Shown here: positions 42,260 through 52,699 of the stretch, one piece after another | Position numbering within the stretch: the stretch's first letter is position 1 | Layout: every line of letters starts with the position of its first letter | Source of the DNA: Arcticibacter pallidicorallinus | GTDB taxonomy: Bacteria > Bacteroidota > Bacteroidia > Sphingobacteriales > Sphingobacteriaceae | Assembly (NCBI RefSeq): GCF_003002875.1 | Contig: NZ_PVTH01000002.1 | Location: 310,001 to 374,000, forward strand | Direction of reading: 5' to 3' | DNA: 64,000 bases | Position numbers and translations under genes: made by a program | Notes under the pieces: model-generated | Seen by the model: the letters and a program-made list of their open reading frames with translations, nothing else | Told to the model about the DNA's origin: nothing | The model's database searches: none

Positions 42260-44701
42260 ATGAAACCTCTCAAATCACTCCTCTCCGCCTTCTTATTAGC
42301 CGTATCCGGAATTTTGGCCGCGCAAACTTCCATCCCGGGAAGTGAAATCAACGGATCAGTGAAAGACGGAAATCAGAAACCCGTAGATTATGCTACTGTC
42401 TCGCTTATTCGTGTAGCCGACTCTGTCGCGGTAAAAACGATGATGACCGACGAAAACGGCAAATTTAGCTTTAAGAATATCCCTGGTTCAGAATACCAGG
42501 TGTCGGTAAACCAGATTGGTCATAGCAAATATCTAAGTGAAAAATTAAAGATCGACGAAAAGGTGCCTGTGCAGCAGCTCAGGTCTGTAACGCTATCTCC
42601 CGATAGTAAGCAGCTGAAACAGGTTAACGTAACTGTTCAGAAGCCTGCTATTGAGCGCAAAGGTGATAAGCTGATTCTGAATGTCGAGAATAGCAGTGTT
42701 TCCGCCGGATCGACAGCTCTTGAGGTCTTGCAAAGAGCTCCGGGTGTAAGCCTCGATAAGGATGACAATGTCGCTCTTAAAGGCCGACAGGGCGTATTGA
42801 TTATGATTGATGGCAAGCCTACTTATTTAAGTAGCGCCGATCTGGCTAATATGCTTCGTAATATGCAGAGCAATGAAATCGAATCCATCGAAATAATTAA
42901 TAACCCCTCAGCCAGATATGAAGCTGAAGGCAAATCCGGTATCATCAATATTAAGCTGAAGAAAAACAAAAATTACGGCACAAACGGCACTTTTACACTG
43001 GGTTCGGGGTATTCCAGCAAAAGGAAATCAAATACCGGTATCACGATGAACAACAGGAACGAGAAGTTGAACGTTTTTGGAAATTACAACTACAACAATA
43101 ACAGGGGTGAGCATAATATGACTATTGACCGGGTTAACGCGGGTCAAGCGTCAAGTGCCATCTTCAACCAGACCGCTAATTCAGAGCGCTCATGGTATAA
43201 TAACAACTTTAAGGTCGGCGCAGACGTATTCTTAAATAAAAATAATACGATAGGCGCGCTGATGACTGGCTATATCAATCAATGGAGCGAGGCGCAAAGT
43301 AACGGTACACTTATTCGCTCCATGCAAGGGAGTCTTGATTCTTCCCTGCTTTCAAAGAACGATTCCAGGTCTAACTACAATAACCTGAGCTATAATTTCA
43401 ACTTTAAATCGGTGCTTGACACTGCCGGTAGGGAATTAACCATCGACCTGGATCATGCAAATAACAACAGTAAAAGCAAGATGTTGTATGACAATGTTTA
43501 CGCCTACTCATCCGGTGGTCAAAGTGTAACGGAGGTATTAAGAAACCTTACACCCTCTGAGATTGACATTTACGCCATGAAAGCCGATTATACACATCCG
43601 CTCGCTAAGTCTTTCAAGCTGGAAGCAGGATTCAAATTAAGCTGGGTAAAGACAGATAACGACTATCAAGCCAACCGCTTTGAGAATCAGCTCTGGGAGA
43701 ATGATCCGCTGAGGAGTAATCATTTTGTTTATAACGAAAGCGTCAGGGCAGGCTATGTGAATGTAAGAAAGGAGTTCAAAAATACCAATATTCAGATAGG
43801 AGTGCGTACAGAGCACACAAAATCAAAGGGTAACCTAATCACAACTGGTCAGGTTGTGGAGCGCGATTACCTCGATTTCTTTCCAAGTGCGGCGATCAAT
43901 CATACCCTGAATGATAATAATTCCATCGGTATTACCTACAGCCGACGCATCACCCGTCCAGCTTACAGTGATCTGAATCCCTTTGAGTATTTTCTGGACC
44001 GCTATACCTATAACCAGGGGAATCCTTTTTTGAATCCTGAATACACCAATACGTTTGAATTGTCTTACACACTTCTCAAAAAGTACAATGCGTCACTGAG
44101 CTATACCAAAACTACCGATGTGATGACGCAAGTCCTGCTGCCTGATCCGGAAAAGAGTGCCTTATACCAGACAAATGCTAATCTGGCCGAGCAACTGTCT
44201 TACGCACTCAATGTAAGTGCGCCTGTTACCTTTACCAAATGGTGGAACAGCAATACCAATCTTACAGTTTTCAACAACCATTTCACATCTCCGGATTTAA
44301 ACGGTCAGGTTCTCGACAATAAGCAAACCGCTTTTCAGGTTCATCATAGTGAAAACTTTACTCTGAACAGCTCTACATCTGTGGAACTCAGTGGGAACTA
44401 TCAATCTAAACTGATTTATGGTACATTTCTAGTGCAACCGCAATATGCTGTTGACTTCGGGATGAATAAGTCACTAATGGCTAAAAAGGTCAATCTAAAG
44501 CTGGCAGTCAGTGATATATTCAAAACCCGCCGCGGTAAAATAAGCAGCGCTTACCCGGGGCTCGACTATAAAGTGAACCAAAGATTTGATAGCAGGGCAG
44601 TCCGCCTGACTCTGTCATATAAATTTGGCAATAATGAGCTAAAAGAAAGCCGTAAAAGATCAACAGGTCTTGACTCAGAGGCAGGCAGAGTGAAGAATTA
44701 A
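42260..44701 (+). CDS. Outer-membrane beta-barrel receptor (TonB-dependent-receptor-like)
   Basis: 813 residues. Signal peptide (~1-22), CarboxypepD_reg-like domain (~30-115: INGSVKDGNQKPVDYATVSL), plug-like domain (~125-220: STALEVLQRAPGVSLDKDDN, IMIDGKPTYLS), and a C-terminal OMP_b-brl_3 barrel. No SusC-type pairing and no SusD gene next to it; this is the stand-alone 'outer membrane beta-barrel family' type. Substrate unknown. A textbook promoter lies upstream. Confidence 0.88.
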   Translation: MKPLKSLLSAFLLAVSGILAAQTSIPGSEINGSVKDGNQKPVDYATVSLIRVADSVAVKTMMTDENGKFSFKNIPGSEYQVSVNQIGHSKYLSEKLKIDEKVPVQQLRSVTLSPDSKQLKQVNVTVQKPAIERKGDKLILNVENSSVSAGSTALEVLQRAPGVSLDKDDNVALKGRQGVLIMIDGKPTYLSSADLANMLRNMQSNEIESIEIINNPSARYEAEGKSGIINIKLKKNKNYGTNGTFTLGSGYSSKRKSNTGITMNNRNEKLNVFGNYNYNNNRGEHNMTIDRVNAGQASSAIFNQTANSERSWYNNNFKVGADVFLNKNNTIGALMTGYINQWSEAQSNGTLIRSMQGSLDSSLLSKNDSRSNYNNLSYNFNFKSVLDTAGRELTIDLDHANNNSKSKMLYDNVYAYSSGGQSVTEVLRNLTPSEIDIYAMKADYTHPLAKSFKLEAGFKLSWVKTDNDYQANRFENQLWENDPLRSNHFVYNESVRAGYVNVRKEFKNTNIQIGVRTEHTKSKGNLITTGQVVERDYLDFFPSAAINHTLNDNNSIGITYSRRITRPAYSDLNPFEYFLDRYTYNQGNPFLNPEYTNTFELSYTLLKKYNASLSYTKTTDVMTQVLLPDPEKSALYQTNANLAEQLSYALNVSAPVTFTKWWNSNTNLTVFNNHFTSPDLNGQVLDNKQTAFQVHHSENFTLNSSTSVELSGNYQSKLIYGTFLVQPQYAVDFGMNKSLMAKKVNLKLAVSDIFKTRRGKISSAYPGLDYKVNQRFDSRAVRLTLSYKFGNNELKESRKRSTGLDSEAGRVKN

Positions 44702-44708
44702 AGAAGAA

Positions 44709-44733
44709 GATCAGGAAGGATTCTTACCTGATC
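44709..44733. terminator. Hairpin between convergent receptor and S41 genes
   Basis: GATCAGG (44709-44715) and CCTGATC (44727-44733), with inner AAG/CTT pairing. The right arm overlaps the end of the S41 gene. Confidence 0.6.
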
Positions 44734-46304
44734 CTGTCTTCAATCATGCCTTTAAAGCTTCTTGAAAGGGTCTTCCTGGAGCTTTGAAGTGCGCGCAGCT
44801 TCGCACCCCGGGATGCGGAGCTTGCCGCAATGGTATTGGACCTGGCAGAAAACGAACCCTGAGTGAGATAGGAATAGGCCACTGAGAGGCATTCCTCCCT
44901 AAGGTCTCCAAAAGCATAACGCGGATCATCAAAAGCCTCAGCATTCGGGTCAATTCCCTCATAGTACTCTCCTTTTCCCTCTGAGTTGCGTGATTCAAAC
45001 ATGCTCATATACACATCGTACTTATCTATCCTCAAGGGAAAAAAGCCTACAGGTTTACCGTAACTCTTTTCACCAACCGTCTTCACATTCATATGAGGCT
45101 TCAGGTTGTTAATTACCAGTTCGCTGGCAGAGGCAGTACCGTCCGTGGTGATGAAAACGACGTTGCTCAGGTTTCTTAAAGGACCTTTTTTAGCAAATTT
45201 GTAGGTATTGCCGTTTAACGAATAGTCTGCGTCCGCATAGGTTAACATCTTTCCGTTGGAGTATTGAATCTTGTCATTGTCGTCCAGAAGAGGCAATTTT
45301 TTCAAGATCTCTGCTTTTCCGTTTTGCATCAAGGTATTGAAGCGCTCGGTAAACATGGTTCCTGTACCCACAGACGACGGAGCAATCAGATTCGTAAGAT
45401 GCTCTGCAGTCGAAACATATCCTCCGCCGTTATAACGGAGGTCGACGATCAGATCTGTAACCCCTGCTGATGCAAAGTCGCTGAAGACATCGTTAAGCGC
45501 TGCTTCAGAATTGGACTTCGTCGAGAATTCTGAAAAAACAAAGTATCCGATTTTTTTCGCGCCAACCGTATAGACTGTATCCATATTCACCGGAGAACTT
45601 CTGTAAGAGCTCCGTTCAAGCGTTATGTTAAGCGGCGTTCCATCGTTCTTAGCGCCGGTTAATACCGCCCGACTAACCGTGCTGGAGAAGAAGGTATCAT
45701 CCAGGATCGTGTATTCGCTGTCGAAATTTGTACCTAGACTTCGACCGTTGACGGTCTTAATAAGATCGCCCCGGCTCATACCTTTTTTGGCCGCCGGAGA
45801 ATTCGGGCTGACTTCCAGTACGTAAATCTTGTAGTTATCGTCCGACCCATAGAAACCGACGCTCAAGCCCAAATCATAACCGTTCCCCTCCAGGTCTACG
45901 GCACTTCTTCTGGATGCAAGCACAGCGACAGGGTTCGCGTCTTTTGTGTTTGAAATATAGCTGTATTTGGTTCCGTTCTCTTCACTGGCAGAATATTCAT
46001 AGGGTTTTCCCGTCACCGGATTGATGGCATATCTGGAAATAGCAAACAGCTCTCGTTCAAAGCCGCTTTCTTCATCAGCCTCTGCATACTGCCTCGGCTT
46101 GAATGTGTTGTAGTTGGGCAACGATTCGTTCCATAAATACACTTCTTTTGCGAAATAGAAAATAGAGTCGGCCGTTAACTCAGTACGACTTGAAGCTGGC
46201 TCAGGACTTGGCTCCTGAACGTCTTTTTTACAAGATAGGAACAGGCTAAAAAGAACCAGAAGCAACAGGGTAGGAGATGCCTGCCCAACTTTATGAGATA
46301 TCAT
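44724..46304 (-). CDS. S41 family serine peptidase, lipoprotein
   Basis: 526 residues. Lipoprotein signal (LLLVLFSLFLSCKKD, lipid Cys ~25). Small N-terminal helical part (WNESLPNYNTFK), PDZ domain (~150-235: VLEVSPNSPAAKKGMSRGDL), and C-terminal processing peptidase core with nucleophile Ser394 in TDGTASASEL and the general-base Lys in GEKSYGKPVG, 26 residues later. Cell-envelope protease; substrates unknown. Single gene. Confidence 0.9.
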   Translation of the reverse strand: MISHKVGQASPTLLLLVLFSLFLSCKKDVQEPSPEPASSRTELTADSIFYFAKEVYLWNESLPNYNTFKPRQYAEADEESGFERELFAISRYAINPVTGKPYEYSASEENGTKYSYISNTKDANPVAVLASRRSAVDLEGNGYDLGLSVGFYGSDDNYKIYVLEVSPNSPAAKKGMSRGDLIKTVNGRSLGTNFDSEYTILDDTFFSSTVSRAVLTGAKNDGTPLNITLERSSYRSSPVNMDTVYTVGAKKIGYFVFSEFSTKSNSEAALNDVFSDFASAGVTDLIVDLRYNGGGYVSTAEHLTNLIAPSSVGTGTMFTERFNTLMQNGKAEILKKLPLLDDNDKIQYSNGKMLTYADADYSLNGNTYKFAKKGPLRNLSNVVFITTDGTASASELVINNLKPHMNVKTVGEKSYGKPVGFFPLRIDKYDVYMSMFESRNSEGKGEYYEGIDPNAEAFDDPRYAFGDLREECLSVAYSYLTQGSFSARSNTIAASSASRGAKLRALQSSRKTLSRSFKGMIEDRIR

Positions 46305-46584
46305 GTATGTTTTTTACGAGTGGATGTAGCGCGAATATTCTATCTAATAATGAAATAAGCGGCAAAATATTGTGTATTATTAAAAAAATCCTGAAAGTCA
46401 GTTGATTACTGCTGTTTAGCGCTATGGATGACTCCGGAACCAGACTCTAAAGAAGCGTAACATTTGTATAACTAAACGCCTTGTCGTAAATAAGGTTTTC
46501 ACCAGTAAATAAAAGGTGTTATTTTGCCGCCCAATTATAATAGCTTTTTCATGGAAGGATGGGACGAGCTAAAATGTTACGTAT

Positions 46585-49098
46585 ATGAAAGGAAGATTGA
46601 CGCAGCTTGTGAGAATATTTTTAACACTGGTTTTATTCGTAATCGGGACCACTCTTTTGGCAGGGAGTCCTGCGGAGATATGGGTTTCGTCGAAGGGAAG
46701 CAATATCGCTGATGGTACTGCGAAAAGTCCCTTCCGCTCACTCGATATGGCCTTGCGCCAGGCCAGAGAAATGCGCCGTTTGGCTGATCCTGCTATTAAA
46801 GATGGGATCCACATCATCGTTCAGGAGGGTACGTATGTGCTCGACGAACCGGTACGCATTCGCCCTGAAGACTCCGGAACTCAGCAAAGCCCCACCGTTA
46901 TCCGCTCGGCTACAACCGGCAGCTCCATCTTAAGCGGCGGCAAGACGATCAAAGGATGGGTAAAAAAAGGTAACATTTGGCAAGCGGATGCTCCGGAGGT
47001 AGGGGCCGATATCTTAGACTTCAGACAGCTTTGGGTAAACAATAGAAAAGCTACCCGGGCTCGTGATTATAATGACAATAAGATGGGCAGGATCCTGTCA
47101 TGGGACCATGTTTCACAAACCTGTATGATTCCCTTCCCCCGCAAGTGGAAGTCGGAGCAGCTGGTCGGTGCAGAAATGGTGATCCTGCAATGGTGGGCCA
47201 TAGCTAACCTCAGAATAAAGGATGTGAAAGTCATGGGTGACAGTGCTCGTCTGAGCTTTTTCGAGCCGGAAAGTCGGGTGCAGTCTGAGCACCCCTGGCC
47301 CGCTCCCTGGATTTCGAAGGAAACAGGAAATTCTGCTTTTTACCTGACCAACTCCAAGCAGTTTCTTGACCAGCCGGGAGAATGGTACCTCGATAAGAAG
47401 GCGGGTAAGGTCTATTACTGGCCACTGCCCTCAGAAAATATGCGCGCTGCCTCTGTTGTAGCGCCTTATCTCGAGACGCTTGTTAAGATGGAGGGAACCA
47501 TCGATAACCCCGTTTCACATGTTTATTTCAAGGGGATCTCTTTTCAGCATGCTTCCTGGCTCAGGCCATCAAAACATGGTCATGTGCCTCATCAGGCGGG
47601 CATGTACATGCTTGACGCGTATAAACTACAGATTCCCGGTACCCCGGATAAAAGAGGATTAGAAAACCAGGCTTGGGTAGGGCGTCCTGCGGCGGCCGTT
47701 GAGGTCACTTATGCTCATCACACGGGCTTTGAAGCATGCCGTTTTGAGCATCATGCTTCAACAGGATTGGACTATAGGAAGGGAACCAGCAATAATCAAA
47801 TCATCGGAAACCTCTTTAAAGACATAGGAGGCACAGGTATCCTGGTTGGAACATTTTCAGACGAAGCCATAGAAGCGCACCTGCCATATAATCCTGCAGA
47901 TGCACGTGAAATCAGCACGAATGAAACCATCGCAAATAACCTGATCACGGATGTGACCAATGAAGACTGGGGCTGTGTAGGAATTGGCGCCGGACATGTC
48001 AGGGGTATCAATATCCTGAATAATGAGATATCCAACGTTTCCTATTCGGGAATTAGTATGGGTTGGGGCTGGACACGCACCATCAACGCCATGCGGAACA
48101 ATACGATTCGTGCCAATAAGATCCATCATTACGGCATGCATCTTTATGATGTCGCAGCGGTATACACGCTTTCTGCCCAGCCTGGTTCGGTTATCGCTGA
48201 GAATGTTATCGACAGCATTTACAAAGCGCCTTATGCGCATGACCCTCACCATTGGTTCTACCTCTACACCGACGAAGGATCTTCTTTCTTTACTGTGCGC
48301 GACAACTGGGTTCCCGCAGAAAAGTTCCTTCAGAATGCCAACGGTCCGGGTAATACGTGGGAAAATAACAATCCTTCTGTAGCCGATAGCATAAAAGCTA
48401 AAGCCGGAATACAGCCAAGATATCACTACCTACTGAAGGATCGCAGTCCGGCTGTATCCTACCGTTCTATCAATACCTACGTTCCGGAGGATGATAAGCA
48501 CTCCCTTATGGAGATTATCTCATCGAATGGTGAAACACCGGATATGGATCTGCTGAGAAAGATTGCTGCAGAGTTCAAGCTGCCCGAGGGCTCCGTATAT
48601 CAATGGAATAATCATGCGGTCATTTATGCTAAACTCAAAGATCCTCGCAGTCTGAAAGCGAATTTAGCTGCTAACTTTCCGTATGCTAGTGTAAAGCTCT
48701 ACACAGACAATTTTTACAATTTCAACAGAGAGAAGCATTGCTCAGAAGAGCAGGTCAAAGATCAGGAGCATATAATCTTGACAGCAAACCTCGTCAAGAG
48801 CCCTGCGCTGCAGAAGGAATACCTTGACTATCACGCTACCCAGTTTGAGAAATGGCCCGAAGTATCTAAAGGATTCTGTAACGCGGAATTCCAGAGCCTC
48901 ACCATGTTTAGGGATGAGCGTCAGCTTATGCTCATCATCAGCATTCCGAAAGGAAAGACGCTCGATGAGCTGAATCCTAAGACGGTAGAGAACAACCCGA
49001 AAGTAGATCAGTGGAATAACATCATGAAAAAATACCAGGAAGGTTTAAGTGGCACAAAGCCCGGCGAAACCTGGTCGCTGTTTAAGCAAGTGAAATAA
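46585..49098 (+). CDS. Parallel beta-helix protein fused to an L-rhamnose-mutarotase-like domain
   Basis: 837 residues. Signal peptide (~1-26), then AEIWVSSKGSNIADGTAKSP, the start of right-handed parallel beta-helix enzymes (polysaccharide lyase or hydrolase type), helix rungs up to ~residue 610. Residues ~735-837 resemble RhaM: YLDYH (Tyr746, His750), WPEV, a strand LTMFRDERQLMLIISIP, and VDQWNNIMKKY; compared with E. coli RhaM there are three extra residues between His and Trp. First gene of an operon with an oxidoreductase and a symporter. Inferred role: release of a 6-deoxy sugar and conversion of its anomer. Confidence 0.75.
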   Translation: MKGRLTQLVRIFLTLVLFVIGTTLLAGSPAEIWVSSKGSNIADGTAKSPFRSLDMALRQAREMRRLADPAIKDGIHIIVQEGTYVLDEPVRIRPEDSGTQQSPTVIRSATTGSSILSGGKTIKGWVKKGNIWQADAPEVGADILDFRQLWVNNRKATRARDYNDNKMGRILSWDHVSQTCMIPFPRKWKSEQLVGAEMVILQWWAIANLRIKDVKVMGDSARLSFFEPESRVQSEHPWPAPWISKETGNSAFYLTNSKQFLDQPGEWYLDKKAGKVYYWPLPSENMRAASVVAPYLETLVKMEGTIDNPVSHVYFKGISFQHASWLRPSKHGHVPHQAGMYMLDAYKLQIPGTPDKRGLENQAWVGRPAAAVEVTYAHHTGFEACRFEHHASTGLDYRKGTSNNQIIGNLFKDIGGTGILVGTFSDEAIEAHLPYNPADAREISTNETIANNLITDVTNEDWGCVGIGAGHVRGINILNNEISNVSYSGISMGWGWTRTINAMRNNTIRANKIHHYGMHLYDVAAVYTLSAQPGSVIAENVIDSIYKAPYAHDPHHWFYLYTDEGSSFFTVRDNWVPAEKFLQNANGPGNTWENNNPSVADSIKAKAGIQPRYHYLLKDRSPAVSYRSINTYVPEDDKHSLMEIISSNGETPDMDLLRKIAAEFKLPEGSVYQWNNHAVIYAKLKDPRSLKANLAANFPYASVKLYTDNFYNFNREKHCSEEQVKDQEHIILTANLVKSPALQKEYLDYHATQFEKWPEVSKGFCNAEFQSLTMFRDERQLMLIISIPKGKTLDELNPKTVENNPKVDQWNNIMKKYQEGLSGTKPGETWSLFKQVK

Positions 49099-49116
49099 CA
49101 ATTAATATCATCTATA

Positions 49117-50205
49117 ATGTTAAAGTTAGGAATTTTAGGCCTTGGGGAAGGACGCAGTACCATTTCCGCTGCGCTAGCCAGCAGCAAGTACACGTTGAAA
49201 ACGATATGCGACGCAAACGAAGACATGTGCCGCCAGAGAGCAAAGGAGTTTGACTTTCACCAGTACACCACAAAGTATCAGGATATGCTGGATGATCCGG
49301 AAATAGACGTCATCGCGATCTACACCCCCGACCATCTTCATGCCGAGCATGTTAAGCTCGCTTTGCAACATGGAAAGCACGTGGTATGCACAAAACCCTT
49401 TATCGACGATCTTTCCAAAGCCAACGAGCTCTTGCAGATCAGCAAGCAATCAGGCAAGAAAGTATTTGTTGGCCAGAGCTCCCGCTTTTTCGAACCCGTC
49501 AAACGGCAGCGCAAAGACTTTGAAGCCGGCCTGATAGGCGACCTGATCACTATTGAAGGTTATTACCACGCCGACCACCGCTGGTTCCTGGAAAAGGGCT
49601 GGTCGCTTAAGCAATCTTTCAAATGGCTCTACGGAGGACTTAGTCACCCTACAGATTTTATCCGCTGGTACCTTCCTAACATTGAAGAGGTGATGGGTTA
49701 CGGCATGCTTAGCGCGAACGGTGCGAAGGCAGGATTGAAGAATCAGGACACGATGCACTTCATTTTTAAAGCTACAGACGGCAGGATCGCGAGAGTTAGC
49801 GGAGCCTATACCGGTCCGGTGCAACCGGTTACGCGTGATAGCGAGATGAGCTGCATATTGAGAGGTACCGAGGGATGTAGTCAGGCCGATTATATGGACC
49901 TGCGCTATGCTGTAACCACCAATACAGGTGAAGAACAGATGATCACCTGGGAGCATAAACTGAAACATTATTTCCGTTTCGAAGGGAAGAGCCACCATGC
50001 CGGTGAGTATCAGAATTACCTGGAATATTTCGCTGACAGCATCAATGAGGGGACTGTGGCCTATCCTGACCTGAAAGAAGGTATAGGTACCATAGCATTG
50101 CTGCAGGCAATGGACAGGTCTTTATCGACAGGCTTGCCTGTTAAGATCGATGCCATACTGGAAGAATATCAAATATCCAAAGAAGATCTCTCGTCTGCCG
50201 GATAA
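49117..50205 (+). CDS. Gfo/Idh/MocA family oxidoreductase
   Basis: 362 residues. N-terminal Rossmann fold with LGILGLGEGRSTISAAL, IDVIAIYTPDHLHAEHVKLA and CTKPF (the Lys of the EKP-type motif), then the alpha/beta substrate domain (YYHADHRW, GLSHPTDFIRWYL). No signal peptide, so cytoplasmic NAD(P)-dependent sugar oxidation or epimerisation. 18 bp after the beta-helix gene and 31 bp before the symporter gene. Confidence 0.9.
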   Translation: MLKLGILGLGEGRSTISAALASSKYTLKTICDANEDMCRQRAKEFDFHQYTTKYQDMLDDPEIDVIAIYTPDHLHAEHVKLALQHGKHVVCTKPFIDDLSKANELLQISKQSGKKVFVGQSSRFFEPVKRQRKDFEAGLIGDLITIEGYYHADHRWFLEKGWSLKQSFKWLYGGLSHPTDFIRWYLPNIEEVMGYGMLSANGAKAGLKNQDTMHFIFKATDGRIARVSGAYTGPVQPVTRDSEMSCILRGTEGCSQADYMDLRYAVTTNTGEEQMITWEHKLKHYFRFEGKSHHAGEYQNYLEYFADSINEGTVAYPDLKEGIGTIALLQAMDRSLSTGLPVKIDAILEEYQISKEDLSSAG

Positions 50206-50236
50206 ACTGGGGCGCTAACCACTTATACATCTATTC

Positions 50237-51826
50237 ATGGGAAATATCGTAGATCGTTTAACGATTCTCGACTATGCCATTGTTGTTGCCTATCTGGTAA
50301 TCTTAATGGTCATTGGTTACAGAGCCAGCTTTTCGAAGAAAACAGGGGCAGACGAAAGTCTGTTCCTTGCCAATAAGTCACTTGGCTGGCCAAGCATTGG
50401 CTTCAATATGTGGGGTACCAACGTAGGACCCTCTATGCTGCTGGCCTTTGCCAGCATCGGCTACAGCACCGGTATAGTAGCTGTCAATTTTGACTGGTAT
50501 GCTTTCGTGTTCCTCTTCCTGCTGGCCATCGTCTTCGCGCCCAAATATCTCGCGGCAAAAGTCAGTACCATGCCCGAGTTCATGGGTAAGCGGTATGGCG
50601 ACTCGACACAAAATATTCTGGCCTGGTACGCCCTGATTAAAATATTGATATCCTGGCTGTCTCTCGGGCTTTTTGCCGGAGGCTTCCTCGTCAGGCAGAT
50701 CCTGGGGATTCCTATGTGGCAGTCGGTTACTGTTCTCGTTGCTTTCGCAGGCCTTTTTACTTTTGCCGGAGGGCTTAAAGCGATAGCCAGGGTGAACGTT
50801 TTTCAAATGCTCCTGCTGATATTCGTATCGGTGGTTCTAACCGTGCTCGGTTTGCAAAAGGTTGGTGGAATCAGTGCCCTCTACGAACAAACGCCGCCTC
50901 ATTTCTGGAACCTGATCCAGCCGGCCAGCGATCCAAAATATCCCTGGTACGCTATTCTGTTAGGATATCCTGTCGCCGCTATCGCATTCTTCTGTACTGA
51001 CCAGGCCATGGTTCAGTCGGTTCTCGGTGCTAAGAATTTGGAACAGGGACAGTTAGGTGTCAACTTTATCGCCTGGCTCAAGATTCTGTCGCTTCCTCTT
51101 TTTATCCTGACAGGCGTACTTTGCTATGTGCTCTATCCGGGATTGAGTGATCCGAACGAGGCTTACATGACGATGGTAACCAATCTCTTCCCTCCCGGGA
51201 TGAACGGACTGGTGATTGTTGTACTCGTCGCCGTTTTAGTGGGCACCATTGGTTCTTCACTGAATTCACTGAGCACCGTTTTTACCATGGATGTCTATGT
51301 GAAAAAGATTAATCCCGGAGCAACTAACCGGGAGATTGTACGGATGGGCAGAATCTCTGTTGTTGCAGGATGCGTACTAGCCGTGATCGTGGTGCTGGCA
51401 ATTGACAATATTAAAGGTCTGAACCTTTTTGACGTCTTTCAGTCTATTCTTGGTTTTATCGCTCCGCCACTGTCTGTTGTATTCTTGCTGACCGTTTTCT
51501 GGAAGCGCACTACCCGCACCGCAGTAAACTTTACGCTGTCTGTAGGTTCTGTACTTAGTCTTGGAGTTGGAATCGCCTATCTATGGATTTTCCCTTCTGA
51601 TCAGTATGCGTTTTGGCCGCACTATCTCATGGTGTCATTTTACACATTTGCAGGTTTAGCGGTTATGGCAGTAGCAATCTCTTTGTTTGAAAGCAATCCG
51701 CATGTGTATGAAAAGGATCTGACTTCGGGAGTAAAGGTTGAAAAGCCGAGCTTCAAAGTCTGGATCGCATGGGGTTCACTTACCGTTGTCATGGTAGGGC
51801 TTTATTGGTTTTTCAACGGTCATTAA
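50237..51826 (+). CDS. Sodium:solute symporter (SSS/SLC5 family)
   Basis: 529 residues, about thirteen to fourteen membrane segments. SSS features: LDYAIVVAYLVILMVIGYRA, FLANKSLGWPSIGFNMWGTN, ALAN-type start followed by GTIGSSLNSLSTVFTMDVYV. Likely takes up the sugar freed by the beta-helix protein. Last gene of the operon, followed by a strong hairpin. Confidence 0.92.
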   Translation: MGNIVDRLTILDYAIVVAYLVILMVIGYRASFSKKTGADESLFLANKSLGWPSIGFNMWGTNVGPSMLLAFASIGYSTGIVAVNFDWYAFVFLFLLAIVFAPKYLAAKVSTMPEFMGKRYGDSTQNILAWYALIKILISWLSLGLFAGGFLVRQILGIPMWQSVTVLVAFAGLFTFAGGLKAIARVNVFQMLLLIFVSVVLTVLGLQKVGGISALYEQTPPHFWNLIQPASDPKYPWYAILLGYPVAAIAFFCTDQAMVQSVLGAKNLEQGQLGVNFIAWLKILSLPLFILTGVLCYVLYPGLSDPNEAYMTMVTNLFPPGMNGLVIVVLVAVLVGTIGSSLNSLSTVFTMDVYVKKINPGATNREIVRMGRISVVAGCVLAVIVVLAIDNIKGLNLFDVFQSILGFIAPPLSVVFLLTVFWKRTTRTAVNFTLSVGSVLSLGVGIAYLWIFPSDQYAFWPHYLMVSFYTFAGLAVMAVAISLFESNPHVYEKDLTSGVKVEKPSFKVWIAWGSLTVVMVGLYWFFNGH

Positions 51827-51875
51827 TTTCAGCTTGGCCTGCGTTTCTATGCAGCCCATAATATGCCCTTGTTCT

Positions 51876-51923
51876 CCCGTGTTGAGTCCGACGTTAAGCT
51901 CCTTAGGTCGGACTCAACACGGG
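51876..51923 (+). terminator. Strong 17-bp hairpin after the symporter gene
   Basis: Arms 51876-51892 and 51907-51923 are perfectly complementary (17 pairs), loop of 14, then TTTA. Lies 50 bases after the symporter stop. Confidence 0.8.
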
Positions 51924-52047
51924 TTTATGTCGAGATGAATACGCCTTCATATAGAGGAGTTACAAGTTGAGTACAAGGTCGTAACAGACTGCTGAGAAGT
52001 CAGGAAGGAAGAAAAGGAATTAGGTAAAGCCGAGAGTGGTTGGCGCG

Positions 52048-52632
52048 CTAAAAGTCTTCCGTCAGCACAGTGACGCAGTTTTTATTCAACTCATCGATCC
52101 TTGAGTCGAGGGATCTAAAGCCAGCTGGATCTTCCAGACCAAGATAAATGTTCTTAATAGATGTGAGCACCTGGTCGTTCGGGTCACAAGCCATTGCCTT
52201 TTCGAGGTGGGGGACTGCCTGCCTAAGGATTCCTTTATACTCGGTCATGTACCGCTGGCGAACACTTGCGTTATTTTTTTCGGCTTTGGCCTTAGTGGCT
52301 ACGGCATTAGCATTACCCAGGTAGAGATAACCGAGGGCAAGGTGTGGCACATAGTAATCGGGCTCAAGCGTTAACGATTTTTGGTAGTAGATAATCGCTT
52401 TCTGTCCATTTTTACTGTCCTCGTAGAGCCTTGCGAGTTTAAAATAGAATATGGCCTGCTGTTTCTTTTTAAGTACGCTTGCAGAGGGAATCAGTTTTTC
52501 TGCAATACTCATTGCCTTCTCCGCATTACCTTCCGAAAGATGGAGACTAAAATCGTAGTATTGGTCTTCTGGAGTCTGACTGATAGCAGGTTTGGAAAAG
52601 AGGAATAGTAATATAATAGCAATATATTTCAT
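52048..52632 (-). CDS. Exported tetratricopeptide-repeat protein
   Basis: 194 residues. Signal peptide (~1-18, MKYIAIILLFLFSKPAIS), then about three TPR-like helix pairs (AIFYFKLARLYEDSKNGQKA, AIIYYQKSLTLEPDYYVPHL, ALGYLYLGNANAVATKAKAE). Periplasmic scaffold type; partner unknown. Divergent from the marR gene, so its transcription could also respond to the palindrome at 52700-52716. Confidence 0.8.
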   Translation of the reverse strand: MKYIAIILLFLFSKPAISQTPEDQYYDFSLHLSEGNAEKAMSIAEKLIPSASVLKKKQQAIFYFKLARLYEDSKNGQKAIIYYQKSLTLEPDYYVPHLALGYLYLGNANAVATKAKAEKNNASVRQRYMTEYKGILRQAVPHLEKAMACDPNDQVLTSIKNIYLGLEDPAGFRSLDSRIDELNKNCVTVLTEDF

Positions 52633-52699
52633 GTCAAATCAACTGTAATTAGCCCAAATATGGAATAATTAATATGTAGCTGCAAAAATACAGCCAAAC

